A stretch of DNA of 64,000 bases from Butyrivibrio sp. (lineage in GTDB: Bacteria > Bacillota > Clostridia > Lachnospirales > Lachnospiraceae): positions 1 through 64,000 of the forward strand of contig JAMPEU010000013.1 in assembly GCA_023664865.1 (NCBI GenBank). The letters run 5' to 3'. Position numbers and translations under genes: made by a program. Below, piece after piece: positions 45,004 to 54,617 of this stretch. The notes below the pieces were generated by a model. The model searched no databases, was not told where the DNA came from, and saw only the letters and a list, made by a program, of their open reading frames with translations. Position 1 is the stretch's first letter, and each line of letters starts with the position of its first letter.

Positions 45004-47019
45004 TCAAATCCTCGTCCAGACCTGCATCTCGCCTTCACCCCTATTTGCCCATAGGCAATAAGGAATCCATGTCAGGGTTACACGCTCGTACTCGGCTTTT
45101 GCATGTGCAAAATACAGTTCTGTCTCCTGCCGCACCTTCTGCCGCCAGCCCTGCGCCGTAATGACAGTTACCGTCTCTCCTGCGATGTTTCTCTCCTCTG
45201 TTTTATACTCGGCGTCCTCGTCCATTTTTATTAAGTGTAAGTCTTTTCCGTTGTCCGCCTCTTCCAGGCAATATACCACAGGACCGCGCATTATTGCCGC
45301 TTTGCCGATATTTTCACGTACTCTTAAATCAGCCTCGACAATCTCTGTCTCCATCGTAAACTCTACTTGCAAAGAATCAGACTTCCATTCCTTTGTGAAA
45401 TATAAATAACCGTCCTTTTCCTTTACCTTTGCATCTTCCACCCCATTTCCGCTTATATGGTACTGTCTGCACCACTTAGGAATACGAAACGCAAGCGTAA
45501 AGGTTTCGGCTTTTTCACATTTTACCTGAATATTTACATCCCCATTCCACGGAAGTCCTGATTGCATATCAATTTCCACGGAATTTGAATTAAATTTCTT
45601 TTCAAAATGAATACCCATATATAAATGCACGAAAACCGTATCTGCGGTTTCGGTGAATACATATGTGCCGATAGAGCCAAGCAGCCTTGCCAGATTGGGC
45701 GGGCAGCAGGCGCAGCCGAACCATTTCTGTCTAACGGGCTTTATATGTTCTTTCCGCTGGTCCTCATGGCATGCCTCCGGCAATACTTCCAACGGATTTG
45801 TGTAAAAAAAGCTGGTTCCATCTAAGCCTATACCGCTAAGAATAATATTATAAAGCTCCCGCTCCATAATATCCGCATATTTGGAATTGGGATTCATTTT
45901 TAACATACGCTGCGCGAAAAAAATCATGCCGATAGACGCGCAGGTTTCGGCATACGCCGTATCGTTAGGCAGGTCATAGGCAAAAGAAAACGCCTCGCCC
46001 ATATGTGTCGCCCCGATTCCGCCTGTAATATACATCTTTTTCTCAGTTATATCCTTCCAAAGCCGTTCACATGCGGCGTTAAGCGCCTCGTCTTCCGTCA
46101 GCCTCGCAAAATCCGCCATTCCCGAATAAAGATAAACCGCCCTTACCGCATGTCCAAATGCCTCGGACTGCTCACGCACAGGAATATGCGCCTGATAATA
46201 CTGGTAACGCAATTCTTCATTATCATTCACAGCCGCAGGATTTTCCGCGTCAAAGTAATACGGTTTCTTACCTCTTTCGTTAATAAAATACATCCCCAGA
46301 TTGCGGTATTTCTCTTCTCCTGTCACCTCATACAGTTTCGCTAACGCCATCTCTGCAATCTCATGACCGGGATATCCGCGCTTTTTTCCGTCTTCTATGC
46401 CAATATCAGCGGCAACACAGTCAGCATATTTACAGGCGGCATCTAACAGCCTGCGTTTCCCCGTCGCCTGATAATAAGCCACAGCGCCCTCAATAAGATG
46501 CCCCATGCAATACAATTCATGATGGTCGCGCAGATTGGTAAACCGCTTACTGATATCATTAATGATATAAAACGTATCAAGATAGCCGTCGGGCTGTTGT
46601 GCCCTGCACACAATCTCAATCGCTTCGTCAGCGGTCTTTTCCAACCCCTTATCAGGATACTGGCGCAGGATATAAGCCACGGCCTCTATCCATTTGGCGA
46701 AATCGCTGTCCTGAAAAACAAAACCATAAAAATCCTCGCCCGGCTCGTCTGCATTTTCCGGCCAGACACAGAAACCGTTAGTCGTATGTACCGGCGGCGT
46801 ATAATCCTTCTCATCCGCCTGCCTCTGCGTGATTTTGCCCGCCACTTTAAAATTGTGCATGCAATAGCTGGGCTGCACGCCCGGTATTCTGTCGTTTAAG
46901 ACTTCCCATTGGTAAGGGATAACCGTATCGCGCACCAGTTCAATCTTCTTTTGCCAAAAAGAATCCGTAACTTTAAGCCTGTCCATCGAAACTACATCTG
47001 ATATCTGTCTGTTGCCCAT
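45004..47019 (-). CDS. GH127 beta-L-arabinofuranosidase family glycoside hydrolase
   Basis: A 671-residue GH127 (HypBA1-like) enzyme, cleaving beta-L-arabinofuranosyl units from plant glycans. Family features seen: YCMHNFKVAGKI, AQQPDGYLDTFY, LRDHHELYCMGHLIEGAVAYY, GYPGHEIAEMALAKLY, ITGGIGATHMGEAF, ETCASIGMIFF near residue 356, and WFGCACCPPNLARLLGSIG near residue 433. The Glu/Cys of ETC and the CACC cysteines correspond to the zinc-bound catalytic cysteine centre. No signal peptide, so it probably acts on imported oligosaccharides in the cytoplasm. ATG 47019 has AAAGG upstream. No sugar transporter is adjacent. Confidence 0.92.
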   Translation of the reverse strand: MGNRQISDVVSMDRLKVTDSFWQKKIELVRDTVIPYQWEVLNDRIPGVQPSYCMHNFKVAGKITQRQADEKDYTPPVHTTNGFCVWPENADEPGEDFYGFVFQDSDFAKWIEAVAYILRQYPDKGLEKTADEAIEIVCRAQQPDGYLDTFYIINDISKRFTNLRDHHELYCMGHLIEGAVAYYQATGKRRLLDAACKYADCVAADIGIEDGKKRGYPGHEIAEMALAKLYEVTGEEKYRNLGMYFINERGKKPYYFDAENPAAVNDNEELRYQYYQAHIPVREQSEAFGHAVRAVYLYSGMADFARLTEDEALNAACERLWKDITEKKMYITGGIGATHMGEAFSFAYDLPNDTAYAETCASIGMIFFAQRMLKMNPNSKYADIMERELYNIILSGIGLDGTSFFYTNPLEVLPEACHEDQRKEHIKPVRQKWFGCACCPPNLARLLGSIGTYVFTETADTVFVHLYMGIHFEKKFNSNSVEIDMQSGLPWNGDVNIQVKCEKAETFTLAFRIPKWCRQYHISGNGVEDAKVKEKDGYLYFTKEWKSDSLQVEFTMETEIVEADLRVRENIGKAAIMRGPVVYCLEEADNGKDLHLIKMDEDAEYKTEERNIAGETVTVITAQGWRQKVRQETELYFAHAKAEYERVTLTWIPYCLWANRGEGEMQVWTRI

Positions 47020-47071
47020 AATATATAGCCTTTCTTTTTCCAAATACAATTAATTCCATATCTCCGACTTT

Positions 47072-48754
47072 TTAACTTTTCACAACTTGCGTTTCCACAA
47101 GTTCCTTAATCTTATCTATTTCAACCGGTTTAGAGTAATAATACCCCTGAAACATAGTCGCCTTATAGCCCCTAAGATAATCCTGGAGTTCTTCCGTCTC
47201 TACGCCTTCAAGGCAGGTACTCATGCCGGAGCTGTTGGCAAACTCCACAATCGCCTTAACCATCGCCTGTTTCTTGGTATCTTCGGTAATTCCGCGGATA
47301 AAGCTCATATCCAGTTTAATCTCGTCCATAGGCGCATGCAGCACGATGCCCGAGGAAGCGCTTCCCGTTCCGTAATCGTCCATTGCCATGCGTATACCGA
47401 ACTGCTGAAAGAATTCCACTTCCCTTTTTATTACATCTATCGGCATGTCCTTGCAGCGTTCCGTCAGTTCCAGACACAGATGGTTGGGCGGAAATTTAGT
47501 GTCTTCCAAAATCCGCAATACTTCAGCGCGGAACTCTTCTCTTTCCATCTGTCTCGCCGATATATTGACATTTAGTACAAATTCCGGCAGTATTTCAAGC
47601 AGTCCCACAGTCTCTTGCAGCGCCGTGCGCAATACGAAGTTGCCCAGCTCATACATTGCCGGATCTGACTCCATCCACTCGATAAATATGCCGGGCGGCA
47701 CTTTTCCGTAAGGCTCCCTGCGCCATCTTACAAGCGCCTCCGCCCCTACGATGCGCCCTGTCCCTGATGCCACAATCGGCTGATATTCCACATAAAACCC
47801 CTTACAGTCTTCATTAACAGACTGATGGATTAATTTAATCAGGTTCAGATCAATATCTTTGGATATATAAGTTTCGTCATTGAAAATCACTAGTTTCCCC
47901 TGATGCTCCGTCTCTGAATGTTCAAGGGCATAGGCGACTTTAGACCTTACAGAATCCGCTTTTCCGTCATACTGCTCAATCAATATGGCTCCCGCGCTTA
48001 TCTTTAACGTGACTTGCTTATCGTCTACGTTAATTCCCCTAACCAGCTTATCCCTAAGCCTCATTTCAAAATTAATCAGCTTATTCCGGTCTCCGCCCCT
48101 TAAGATAAAGCCGAACTTAGAACCGTTAAGGCGGTATACCGAGCTGCACTCGTCCATCATATAGATGAGCTGCAGCGACATCTCTTTTAAAACCCTGTCT
48201 GAGAAGTCATTGCCATAAATAATATTCAGGTTGTTAAACCGCTCCAGCTTAATAACAAGTACGGCAAACTCTCTTTTATTGCCAATCTCTGCCTCTAAGT
48301 CTTGTGTAAACCTTGCATGGGAATATAAATCGGTCAAGGCGTCAATCCGCGCCTGAAGGTTCTCATTATGCAAAAGAATAAGCAGATAATCTTCATTATT
48401 CTTCTCATCCGTCACAATATTCGTGTGAAAGCTGAACATGCAGTATTTCCCCGAAACCGCCTTCATGCGGACGCATAACTCCTCATCCAGTTTCTCGCCC
48501 CTTATCTTTTCAGGAATCTTCTCTTCGTACTCCCATAAATCGTCAGGGTGGATAATTTTCCCCATAACCTCATAGTGGTCTAACGTATATGTATCCTCAA
48601 TGCCAAAATAAGCCTTCGCCGCATCGGAAAACCATGCCATGTTCTGTTTCAGGTTTAAAATGTATATATATGTGCCTTCCGCCAGCATATTGAATTTGTT
48701 CATCATCAAATCAATATAGCCTTCGTTCTCATGCCAAAATTCATGCTCCATCAT
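47072..48754 (-). CDS. EAL-domain cyclic-di-GMP phosphodiesterase with degenerate GGDEF
   Basis: A 560-residue signalling protein. A PAS-like domain (residues about 15-110, IYILNLKQNMAWFSDAAKAY) precedes a GGDEF domain whose active-site loop is degenerate (RLNGSKFGFIL instead of GGDEF), so cyclase activity is unlikely. The EAL domain looks complete: YQPIVA, EALVRW, LNVNIS, CLELTE, MDDYGTG, IKLDMSF and EGVET. It therefore most likely degrades c-di-GMP in response to a PAS-sensed signal. No membrane segments. GGAGG precedes the tandem ATG ATG start. Confidence 0.9.
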   Translation of the reverse strand: MMEHEFWHENEGYIDLMMNKFNMLAEGTYIYILNLKQNMAWFSDAAKAYFGIEDTYTLDHYEVMGKIIHPDDLWEYEEKIPEKIRGEKLDEELCVRMKAVSGKYCMFSFHTNIVTDEKNNEDYLLILLHNENLQARIDALTDLYSHARFTQDLEAEIGNKREFAVLVIKLERFNNLNIIYGNDFSDRVLKEMSLQLIYMMDECSSVYRLNGSKFGFILRGGDRNKLINFEMRLRDKLVRGINVDDKQVTLKISAGAILIEQYDGKADSVRSKVAYALEHSETEHQGKLVIFNDETYISKDIDLNLIKLIHQSVNEDCKGFYVEYQPIVASGTGRIVGAEALVRWRREPYGKVPPGIFIEWMESDPAMYELGNFVLRTALQETVGLLEILPEFVLNVNISARQMEREEFRAEVLRILEDTKFPPNHLCLELTERCKDMPIDVIKREVEFFQQFGIRMAMDDYGTGSASSGIVLHAPMDEIKLDMSFIRGITEDTKKQAMVKAIVEFANSSGMSTCLEGVETEELQDYLRGYKATMFQGYYYSKPVEIDKIKELVETQVVKS

Positions 48755-48886
48755 ATGTAACCTCCGCCTGTCCCATATCGCTTGCAGCCAAATTTCCCTA
48801 AAAACCCTTTTAACAATTATAATATGCTGTTATATAAAATACAATAAAAATTTACCATTCTCATTCACAGCCTATATGCCTATATA

Positions 48887-49031
48887 GCATGAACTCATAT
48901 GTTTCCCTGAGTGGTCCTTGTAAAACGCCGGTACTTAGTGAAAAAGCTGCTTTTGGGCTTTTGAGCTTAGTACCGCTGCGATTTTACACGGAGCGAGAGC
49001 GTACCACTCATGGAAACATATGCGTTCATGC
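48887..49031 (+). repeat. Family-1 palindromic element, copy I
   Basis: The outer arms GCATGAACTCATATGTTTCC and GGAAACATATGCGTTCATGC pair. The core is GTAAAACGCCGGTACTTAG and CTTAGTACCGCTGCGATTTT with the apex AAAAAGCTGCTTTTGGGCTTTT. The bulge GGAGCGAGAGCGTACC is on the right. Confidence 0.92.
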
Positions 49032-49083
49032 CCCAGACAACTATGAATAGTAACAAACAAATAAAAATTTTCAAATTAACGTA

Positions 49084-49111
49084 TTGACATCTCACCATAT
49101 ATATGTATAAT
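49084..49111 (+). promoter_or_regulatory. Sigma-A type promoter of the PuuR-like/pot operon
   Basis: TTGACA and TATAAT, both perfect consensus hexamers, are separated by 16 bases about 100 bp before the regulator start. No other promoter in the window is as clear. Confidence 0.75.
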
Positions 49112-49125
49112 GGATATCAACGCTT

Positions 49126-49152
49126 GTTTAGTGTTAGTAAACTTTTAGTTTA
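49126..49152 (+). promoter_or_regulatory. Candidate operator (GTTTA/TAAAC half-sites)
   Basis: GTTTA, seven bases, TAAAC, five bases, GTTTA gives two overlapping inverted repeats just downstream of the promoter's -10 box. The position suits repression by the XRE-cupin protein encoded next. The assignment is inference. Confidence 0.4.
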
Positions 49153-49212
49153 TTATGACTGAATACGGTGAATTTACGGATAACTTGATATTTTGAAGAG
49201 GAGATATCTCAC

Positions 49213-49770
49213 ATGGACCAAACAAACAGAATGGAAATCGGCAACAAAATCAAGGAACTTCGCAATAAAAAAGGGCTTACACAGGAAGAACTTGCAGACC
49301 GATGTGAGCTTTCCAAAGGGTTTATCAGTCAGTTGGAAAACGACCTGACTTCACCCTCTATCGCTACTTTAGTCGATATACTGCAATGTCTCGGCACAAA
49401 TTTACAGAGTTTTTTTGCCGACATGACGGATGAACAGATTGTATTTGGGAATAACGATTACTTTGAGAAACGTGACGACGAGCTTCATAACACGGTAGAA
49501 TGGATTATACCGAATGCACAGAAAAACATGATGGAGCCTATCAGGGTTACACTGGATGCCGGAGGTTCTACCTATCCCGACCTTCCGCACGAGGGCGAAG
49601 AGTTCGGTTATGTCTTATCCGGCACTATATACATAATCCTCGGCAACAGAACGATAAGGGCAAAAAAGGGCGAATCCTTTTATTTTAAGCCCGATTCGGA
49701 GCATTACATAAAAGCAGGCTTAAAATCGGGTGCGGTATTCATCTGGATAAGCACCCCGCCCAATTTTTAA
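49213..49770 (+). CDS. XRE-family regulator with cupin domain (PuuR-like)
   Basis: A 185-residue transcription regulator. The N-terminal helix-turn-helix (IKELRNKKGLTQEELADRC and ELSKGFISQLEND, residues about 11-43) binds DNA. The C-terminal cupin (HEGEEFGYVLSGTIYIILGN, about 116-180) probably binds a small ligand. This architecture just before potABCD is typical of polyamine-responsive regulators. GAGGAG lies before the ATG. Promoter and candidate operator are directly upstream, so autoregulation is likely. Confidence 0.9.
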   Translation: MDQTNRMEIGNKIKELRNKKGLTQEELADRCELSKGFISQLENDLTSPSIATLVDILQCLGTNLQSFFADMTDEQIVFGNNDYFEKRDDELHNTVEWIIPNAQKNMMEPIRVTLDAGGSTYPDLPHEGEEFGYVLSGTIYIILGNRTIRAKKGESFYFKPDSEHYIKAGLKSGAVFIWISTPPNF

Positions 49771-49826
49771 ATTGTAACGCACAAGCATATTAACAGTTAT
49801 ATTTTTGATAAACGGAGGAATTACCA

Positions 49827-50900
49827 ATGCAGAAAGAATTAATAAGACTTGAGAATATTTCAAAATCATTTGACGGTCAGATGGTTTTAGACGAGCTTGA
49901 ACTTAATATTCATGAGAATGAATTTCTAACCCTCCTTGGTCCTAGCGGCTGCGGCAAGACTACCACCCTCCGTATCCTTGGCGGTTTCGTCAATCCGGAC
50001 ACGGGCAAGGTAATTTTTGACGGTCAGGATATTACCAATGTGCCGCCGAATAAAAGGCATCTGAACACAGTATTTCAGAAGTACGCTCTTTTTACGCATA
50101 TGACAATCGCCGAAAATATAGCGTTTGGCTTAAAAATCAAGAAAAAATCCAAAAGCTACATAGACGATAAAATAAATTATGCCTTGAAACTGGTTAATCT
50201 TGAAGGATACGGCAATCGTATGCCGGACTCATTAAGCGGCGGCCAGCAGCAGCGTATCGCCATCGCAAGGGCAATCGTCAACGAGCCGCGGGTGCTGCTA
50301 TTAGACGAACCGTTAGGCGCGCTCGACTTAAAGCTCCGCCAGGAGATGCAGTACGAATTAATCCGTATGAAAAACGAACTCGGCATTACGTTTATCTATG
50401 TTACCCACGACCAGGAAGAGGCGCTTACCATGTCCGATACGATTGTCGTCATGAATCAGGGCTATATACAGCAGATAGGCACGCCCGAATCCATATATAA
50501 CGAGCCTGAAAACGCTTTTGTTGCGGATTTTATCGGCGACAGCAATATAATCGGCGCTACCATGATTGAAGATAAATTAGTGGAAATCCTCGGCGCGAAA
50601 TTTACCTGCGTGGATACAGGCTTTGGCAATAATAAGCCCGTGGATGTCGTAATACGCCCGGAAGACGTGGAGCTTATCGAGCCTTTAGACGGCACGATTA
50701 AAGGCGTTGTAACGCATCTGATTTTTAAGGGCGTACACTACGAGATGGAAGTTATGGCCAACGGTTTTGAATGGCTCGTCCACTCTACCACCCTTTTCCC
50801 TGTCGGGAAAGAAGTCGGCATCAGAGTAGATCCTTTCAATATCCAGATAATGAACAAGCCTGAATCTGAAGACGAGGAGGCGGTCGCAGTTGAAATCTAA
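49827..50900 (+). CDS. potA: Spermidine/putrescine ABC transporter ATP-binding protein PotA
   Basis: A 357-residue importer ATPase: Walker [10 protein letters not shown] near residue 38, signature LSGGQQQR near residue 135, Walker [15 protein letters not shown]-loop [14 protein letters not shown], and a C-terminal TOBE domain with [13 protein letters not shown] near residue 275. CGGAGG precedes the ATG. It is followed by potB, potC and potD on the same strand. The two genes potA and potB overlap by 11 bp. Confidence 0.96.
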   Translation: MQKELIRLENISKSFDGQMVLDELELNIHENEFLTLLGPSGCGKTTTLRILGGFVNPDTGKVIFDGQDITNVPPNKRHLNTVFQKYALFTHMTIAENIAFGLKIKKKSKSYIDDKINYALKLVNLEGYGNRMPDSLSGGQQQRIAIARAIVNEPRVLLLDEPLGALDLKLRQEMQYELIRMKNELGITFIYVTHDQEEALTMSDTIVVMNQGYIQQIGTPESIYNEPENAFVADFIGDSNIIGATMIEDKLVEILGAKFTCVDTGFGNNKPVDVVIRPEDVELIEPLDGTIKGVVTHLIFKGVHYEMEVMANGFEWLVHSTTLFPVGKEVGIRVDPFNIQIMNKPESEDEEAVAVEI

Positions 50901-51708
50901 AAGTAAATTATTGGCAGCTCCGTATATATTCTGGTCGGCGCTGTTCATCATCATACCGTTATGCACCATTATTTATTATGGAATCACAGATAAAACCGGG
51001 GCTTTTACCTTGGAAAACATCGCCGCGATTGCCTCTGTCGGACATGCGAGGGCGCTTTGGCGCGCAATTTTGCTATCTTTAATCAGTACGGTGATATGTT
51101 TCATACTTGCCTATCCGCTCGCCATGATACTGACAAATATGAAGGGCGGGCAATACGGCTTTATCATCCTGATTTTTATACTGCCTATGTGGATGAACTT
51201 CCTGCTGCGCACGCTTGCATGGCAGACACTGTTGGAAAAAAGAGGCGTAATAAACGGCATACTCTCTTTCCTTGGCTTGCCCAATATACATATTATCAAT
51301 ACGCCATACGCCATTATACTTGGAATGGTATATAACTTCCTGCCGTTCATGGTTTTGCCGCTTTATAACGCACTTTCTAAAATTGACGAAAACGTCATAA
51401 ATGCGGCAAAGGACTTAGGCGCAAACAAGGTGCAGACTTTTTTCCATATAACGCTGCCCCTATCGGTGCCCGGCATTATCAGCGGCGTGACGATGGTATT
51501 TATCCCCGCCCTGACTACTTTCGTAATCAGCACGCTTTTGGGCGGCAGCAAGGTTCTTCTTATCGGAGACGTAATCGAGCAGGAATTTACCCAGGCAAGC
51601 AACTGGCATCTGGGCAGCGGCCTGTCCATAATATTGATGATATTCATTATTATAAATATGGTTGTCACTTCGCTGTTTAATAAGGAAGATTCCGTTTCAC
51701 TCTTCTGA
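50890..51708 (+). CDS. potB: Spermidine/putrescine ABC transporter permease PotB
   Basis: A 272-residue permease with six membrane segments. The first is [20 protein letters not shown]. The EAA loop that docks the ATPase is [27 protein letters not shown] near residue 180. The start is a TTG at 50890 with GGAGG upstream, lying inside the end of potA, so translation is coupled to potA. Confidence 0.95.
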   Translation: MKSKSKLLAAPYIFWSALFIIIPLCTIIYYGITDKTGAFTLENIAAIASVGHARALWRAILLSLISTVICFILAYPLAMILTNMKGGQYGFIILIFILPMWMNFLLRTLAWQTLLEKRGVINGILSFLGLPNIHIINTPYAIILGMVYNFLPFMVLPLYNALSKIDENVINAAKDLGANKVQTFFHITLPLSVPGIISGVTMVFIPALTTFVISTLLGGSKVLLIGDVIEQEFTQASNWHLGSGLSIILMIFIIINMVVTSLFNKEDSVSLF

Positions 51709-51771
51709 TAACAGACACTGACGATGTTTTATTCACATAAATTTGCCGACCGGGAAAGGGGCATTGTTATT

Positions 51772-52539
51772 ATGAAAATACTCAGGAAAATATATGTAGC
51801 GTTGATTTTTATATTTCTCTATGCGCCGATTGCAACATTAATCGTCCTCTCATTTAATGCAAGCAAGACGCGTTCAAAATGGGGCGGATTTACGCTGCAA
51901 TGGTATGCGGCGCTGCTTGAAGATGAAACAATACTCAATGCGCTTGGCAATACTTTGATGATTGCCTTTGCCGCTTCCACAGTGGCGGTTATAATCGGTA
52001 CGATTACCTGCGTCGCCATGGGCGGAATGAAACGCAAGCCGCGCATAATCCTGATGGGCATTACCAATATCCCCATGTTGAACGCCGATATTGTAACCGG
52101 TATCTCGCTGATGCTTTTATTTATCAGTCTGGGGCTTAGATTTGGTTTCGGCACTATCCTGCTATCGCATATCACGTTTAATATACCTTATGTGATTTTG
52201 AGCGTAATGCCGAGAATGTCACAGCTTAACCCCAATACCTATGAGGCGGCGCTGGATTTGGGCGCACCGCCCGTAACGGCGTTCTTCAAGGTAGTGCTGC
52301 CTGATTTAATGCCCGGCATACTTTCAGGCTTTTTGATGGCGTTCACCATGTCGCTTGATGATTTTATCATAACCCATTTTACTAAGGGGGCGGGCGTGGA
52401 TACCTTGTCCACCAAGATATATACGGAAGTGAGGAAGGGGATTAAGCCTGAAATGTATGCGCTTTCCACGATTATATTTGTGACCGTGCTGGTGCTGCTG
52501 CTGTTGGTGAATATGACGCCGAATAAAAAGCAGAGGTAG
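51772..52539 (+). CDS. potC: Spermidine/putrescine ABC transporter permease PotC
   Basis: A 255-residue permease with six membrane segments. The EAA loop is YEAALDLGAPPVTAFFKVVLPDLMPGI near residue 165, followed by MSLDDFIITHFTKGAGVDTLST, typical of PotC. ATG 51772 (MKILRKIYVALIF) has AAAGGGG about ten bases upstream; the ORF extends 16 codons further without a better start. A palindromic element separates it from potD. Confidence 0.95.
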   Translation: MKILRKIYVALIFIFLYAPIATLIVLSFNASKTRSKWGGFTLQWYAALLEDETILNALGNTLMIAFAASTVAVIIGTITCVAMGGMKRKPRIILMGITNIPMLNADIVTGISLMLLFISLGLRFGFGTILLSHITFNIPYVILSVMPRMSQLNPNTYEAALDLGAPPVTAFFKVVLPDLMPGILSGFLMAFTMSLDDFIITHFTKGAGVDTLSTKIYTEVRKGIKPEMYALSTIIFVTVLVLLLLVNMTPNKKQR

Positions 52540-52552
52540 GTTAATAAAGTAC

Positions 52553-52693
52553 GTTGTACAATATATACAAAACAACGTAGGGCACGCTTTCGCTACATTG
52601 CCGCCAGTAGCGGTACATAAGGTGCTAAAGTACAGCACCTAAGTACCGACGGCGGCACAGTACCCTGCTTATGTTTTGTATATATTGTACAAC
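52553..52693 (-). repeat. Family-1 palindromic element, copy L (between potC and potD)
   Basis: A reversed near-copy of element A: arms GTTGTACAATATATACAAAA, inner GTAGGGCACGCTTTCGCT, and the same flank CTCACGCTATGAAATA. The apex differs: GGTGCTAAAGTACAGCACC sits between GTAGCGGTAC and AAGTACCGACG, a third apex type not seen in other copies. It sits 13 bp after the potC stop, inside the operon. Confidence 0.92.
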
Positions 52694-52759
52694 TCACGCT
52701 ATGAAATAGTAAATTCCGTAATTACCTAAAGTAAGCAGAAAGATTAAGAGGTACTTAAA

Positions 52760-53842
52760 ATGAATAAATTACATAAGCGAATATTTAAAAAAATATTGGT
52801 TATATCGCTGTCCGTTGCGCTTATTACTCAGACAGCCGGCTGCGGTCTTCCAAAGCCTTTGGAAAACGGTATGGTTATCGTGTATAATTGGGGGGAATAT
52901 ATTGATCCTGAGGTTATTACCATGTTTGAGGAAGAAACCGGTATAAGGGTTATATATGACGAGTTTGAAACCAACGAGACCATGTTTCCGAAAATTGCCG
53001 CGGGTGCAGCTAAGTATGACGTAGTCTGTCCTTCTGACTATATGATAAATAAAATGATTGACAACGACTTGCTTGCGGAGATTGATTACGAGCATATCCC
53101 CAATGCAAAGGCAAATATAGGAAATCAATATTGGGAAATGTCGGAAGGATTCGATCCCGGCAACAAATATTCGATACCTTACTGCTGGGGAACCGTAGGC
53201 ATACTCTACAATAAGACGATGGTTGACGAGCCGATAACGAAGTGGGCGCAGCTTTGGGACGAAAAATATAAAGATGAAATTCTGATGCAGGATTCCGTGC
53301 GAGACGCCTTTATGGTGGCGGAGAAATTGTACGGATATTCCATGAATACTGTTGACTATGACGAACTTCAGACAATTAAGGAATCGTTAATACAGCAAAA
53401 ACCCCTGGTTCAGGCATATGTAATAGACCAAGTCCGCGATAAAATGATTGGCGGCGAAGCGGCTATCGGGGTTATTTATTCAGGCGAGGCGATTTACACC
53501 CAATACGAAAATCCCGATTTGGAATACGTTATCCCCGAAGAAGGCACTAACGTATGGATTGATTCGTGGGTGATTTTAAAAGACGCCCCCAACAAAGAAA
53601 ACGCGGAGAAATTTATTGACTTCATGTGCCGTGAAGATATTGCGCTGCTTAACTTTGAGTACATCACCTACTCTACCCCTAACGACGCAGCCAAAGAGCT
53701 TATTGAAGACGAGGAAATTAAAAACTCACAGATTGCTTTTCCGGATTTGTCACAATATAAGAATCTGGAAACCTATCAGTATCTGGGGGAAGAAAACGAT
53801 ACGTTGTATAATGAATTGTGGAAAGAAGTTAAGTCGTATTGA
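52760..53842 (+). CDS. potD: Spermidine/putrescine-binding lipoprotein PotD
   Basis: A 360-residue substrate-binding protein. A lipoprotein signal with lipobox QTAGC (Cys near residue 28) anchors it outside the membrane. The mature part begins MVIVYNWGEYIDPEVITMFEEETGI, the PotD/PotF start, and contains YDVVCPSDYMINKMI and PYCWGTVGILYNKT. AAGAGG precedes the ATG. It is the last gene of the pot set; a palindrome (copy J) lies 16 bp after its stop. Confidence 0.95.
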   Translation: MNKLHKRIFKKILVISLSVALITQTAGCGLPKPLENGMVIVYNWGEYIDPEVITMFEEETGIRVIYDEFETNETMFPKIAAGAAKYDVVCPSDYMINKMIDNDLLAEIDYEHIPNAKANIGNQYWEMSEGFDPGNKYSIPYCWGTVGILYNKTMVDEPITKWAQLWDEKYKDEILMQDSVRDAFMVAEKLYGYSMNTVDYDELQTIKESLIQQKPLVQAYVIDQVRDKMIGGEAAIGVIYSGEAIYTQYENPDLEYVIPEEGTNVWIDSWVILKDAPNKENAEKFIDFMCREDIALLNFEYITYSTPNDAAKELIEDEEIKNSQIAFPDLSQYKNLETYQYLGEENDTLYNELWKEVKSY

Positions 53843-53857
53843 CTGCAATAGTCATTA

Positions 53858-54010
53858 AAGCACATGGACGCATATAATTCCCTTTGAGACACGCTCTCGC
53901 TCCATAAAAAACGCAGCGGTACTAAGTTCAAAAGCTAAAAAACAGCTTTTTCACTAAGAACCGGCGTTTTTTAAGGGTCTCGGCAGGGAATTATATGCGT
54001 CCATGTGCTT
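53858..54010 (-). repeat. Family-1 palindromic element, copy J
   Basis: The outer arms AGCACATGGACGCATATAAT and the complement pair. The inner core is GCAGCGGTACTAAGTTC and CACTAAGAACCGGCG with the apex AAAAGCTAAAAAACAGCTTTTT. The bulge appears as ACGCTCTCGCTCC on the left. It lies between the convergent potD and lipoprotein genes and could end both transcripts. Confidence 0.92.
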
Positions 54011-54051
54011 AACCTATTTATCAAACTTCTTGCTTAAATTTTTAAGTTATT

Positions 54052-54582
54052 TTACTTCAACGCCTGAAACGAATCGCTCAATGCGTCCGCCACATACTGC
54101 TCACACATCACGAACATCACTAAATCGCCCACATTCTCTGCGATAGCGGTTTCTGCGCTCGTACATACCCATTTATTCAAATCGGCATTATCCAACAAAG
54201 CCTTCTTGACCGTCTCAACATCTCCGGTATCGACGCGGAGCAGTACAAGCTGATAAGGAATCGGCGACATCATTGGCACAGATACAAGCCCTTCTGTATA
54301 TACGACTTCCGATGTGCCTAAAAACGCCTGCGCATTTTCTTCCGTAAGCACATCCGTAATATACCCCTGCATAGCCTCTTTGGTTTCAGCATCAATATCC
54401 ACATCGGCATACAACTGCGTCAAAATATCCGTCAACTCCCCTTCTACATGCACATCCGCACCATCACCCGAACTTCCACACGCCGTACACACAGACATAC
54501 ACAACACTAACATTAATACCGTTAATAAAACCACAGACATCTTCCTGCTTTTATGCCCCTTATTCTCTACTCTCCCATTCAT
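54052..54582 (-). CDS. Putative DUF4358-like lipoprotein
   Basis: A 176-residue secreted lipoprotein. The N-terminus has basic residues, a hydrophobic stretch (VVLLTVLMLVLCMSVC) and a lipobox ending TAC-GSS. The mature part (LTDILTQLYADVDID, VYTEGLVSVPMMSPIPYQLVLLRV, YVADALSDSFQALK) looks like the small DUF4358 lipoproteins of Clostridia; I hold this assignment loosely. ATG 54582 has AGGAGG eight bases upstream, better than the ATG at 54600. Function unknown. Confidence 0.7.
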   Translation of the reverse strand: MNGRVENKGHKSRKMSVVLLTVLMLVLCMSVCTACGSSGDGADVHVEGELTDILTQLYADVDIDAETKEAMQGYITDVLTEENAQAFLGTSEVVYTEGLVSVPMMSPIPYQLVLLRVDTGDVETVKKALLDNADLNKWVCTSAETAIAENVGDLVMFVMCEQYVADALSDSFQALK

Positions 54583-54617
54583 AACCATGCCCTCCTGCAT
54601 TTCTATTAATATTTATC

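Larger units (their letters stand above)
48755..49212. other. Divergent intergenic region with repeat and promoter
   Basis: This 458-bp gap holds palindrome copy I, then a consensus promoter and inverted repeats before the PuuR-like gene. Upstream of the EAL gene the DNA is AT-rich, without a clear promoter. Confidence 0.7.
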
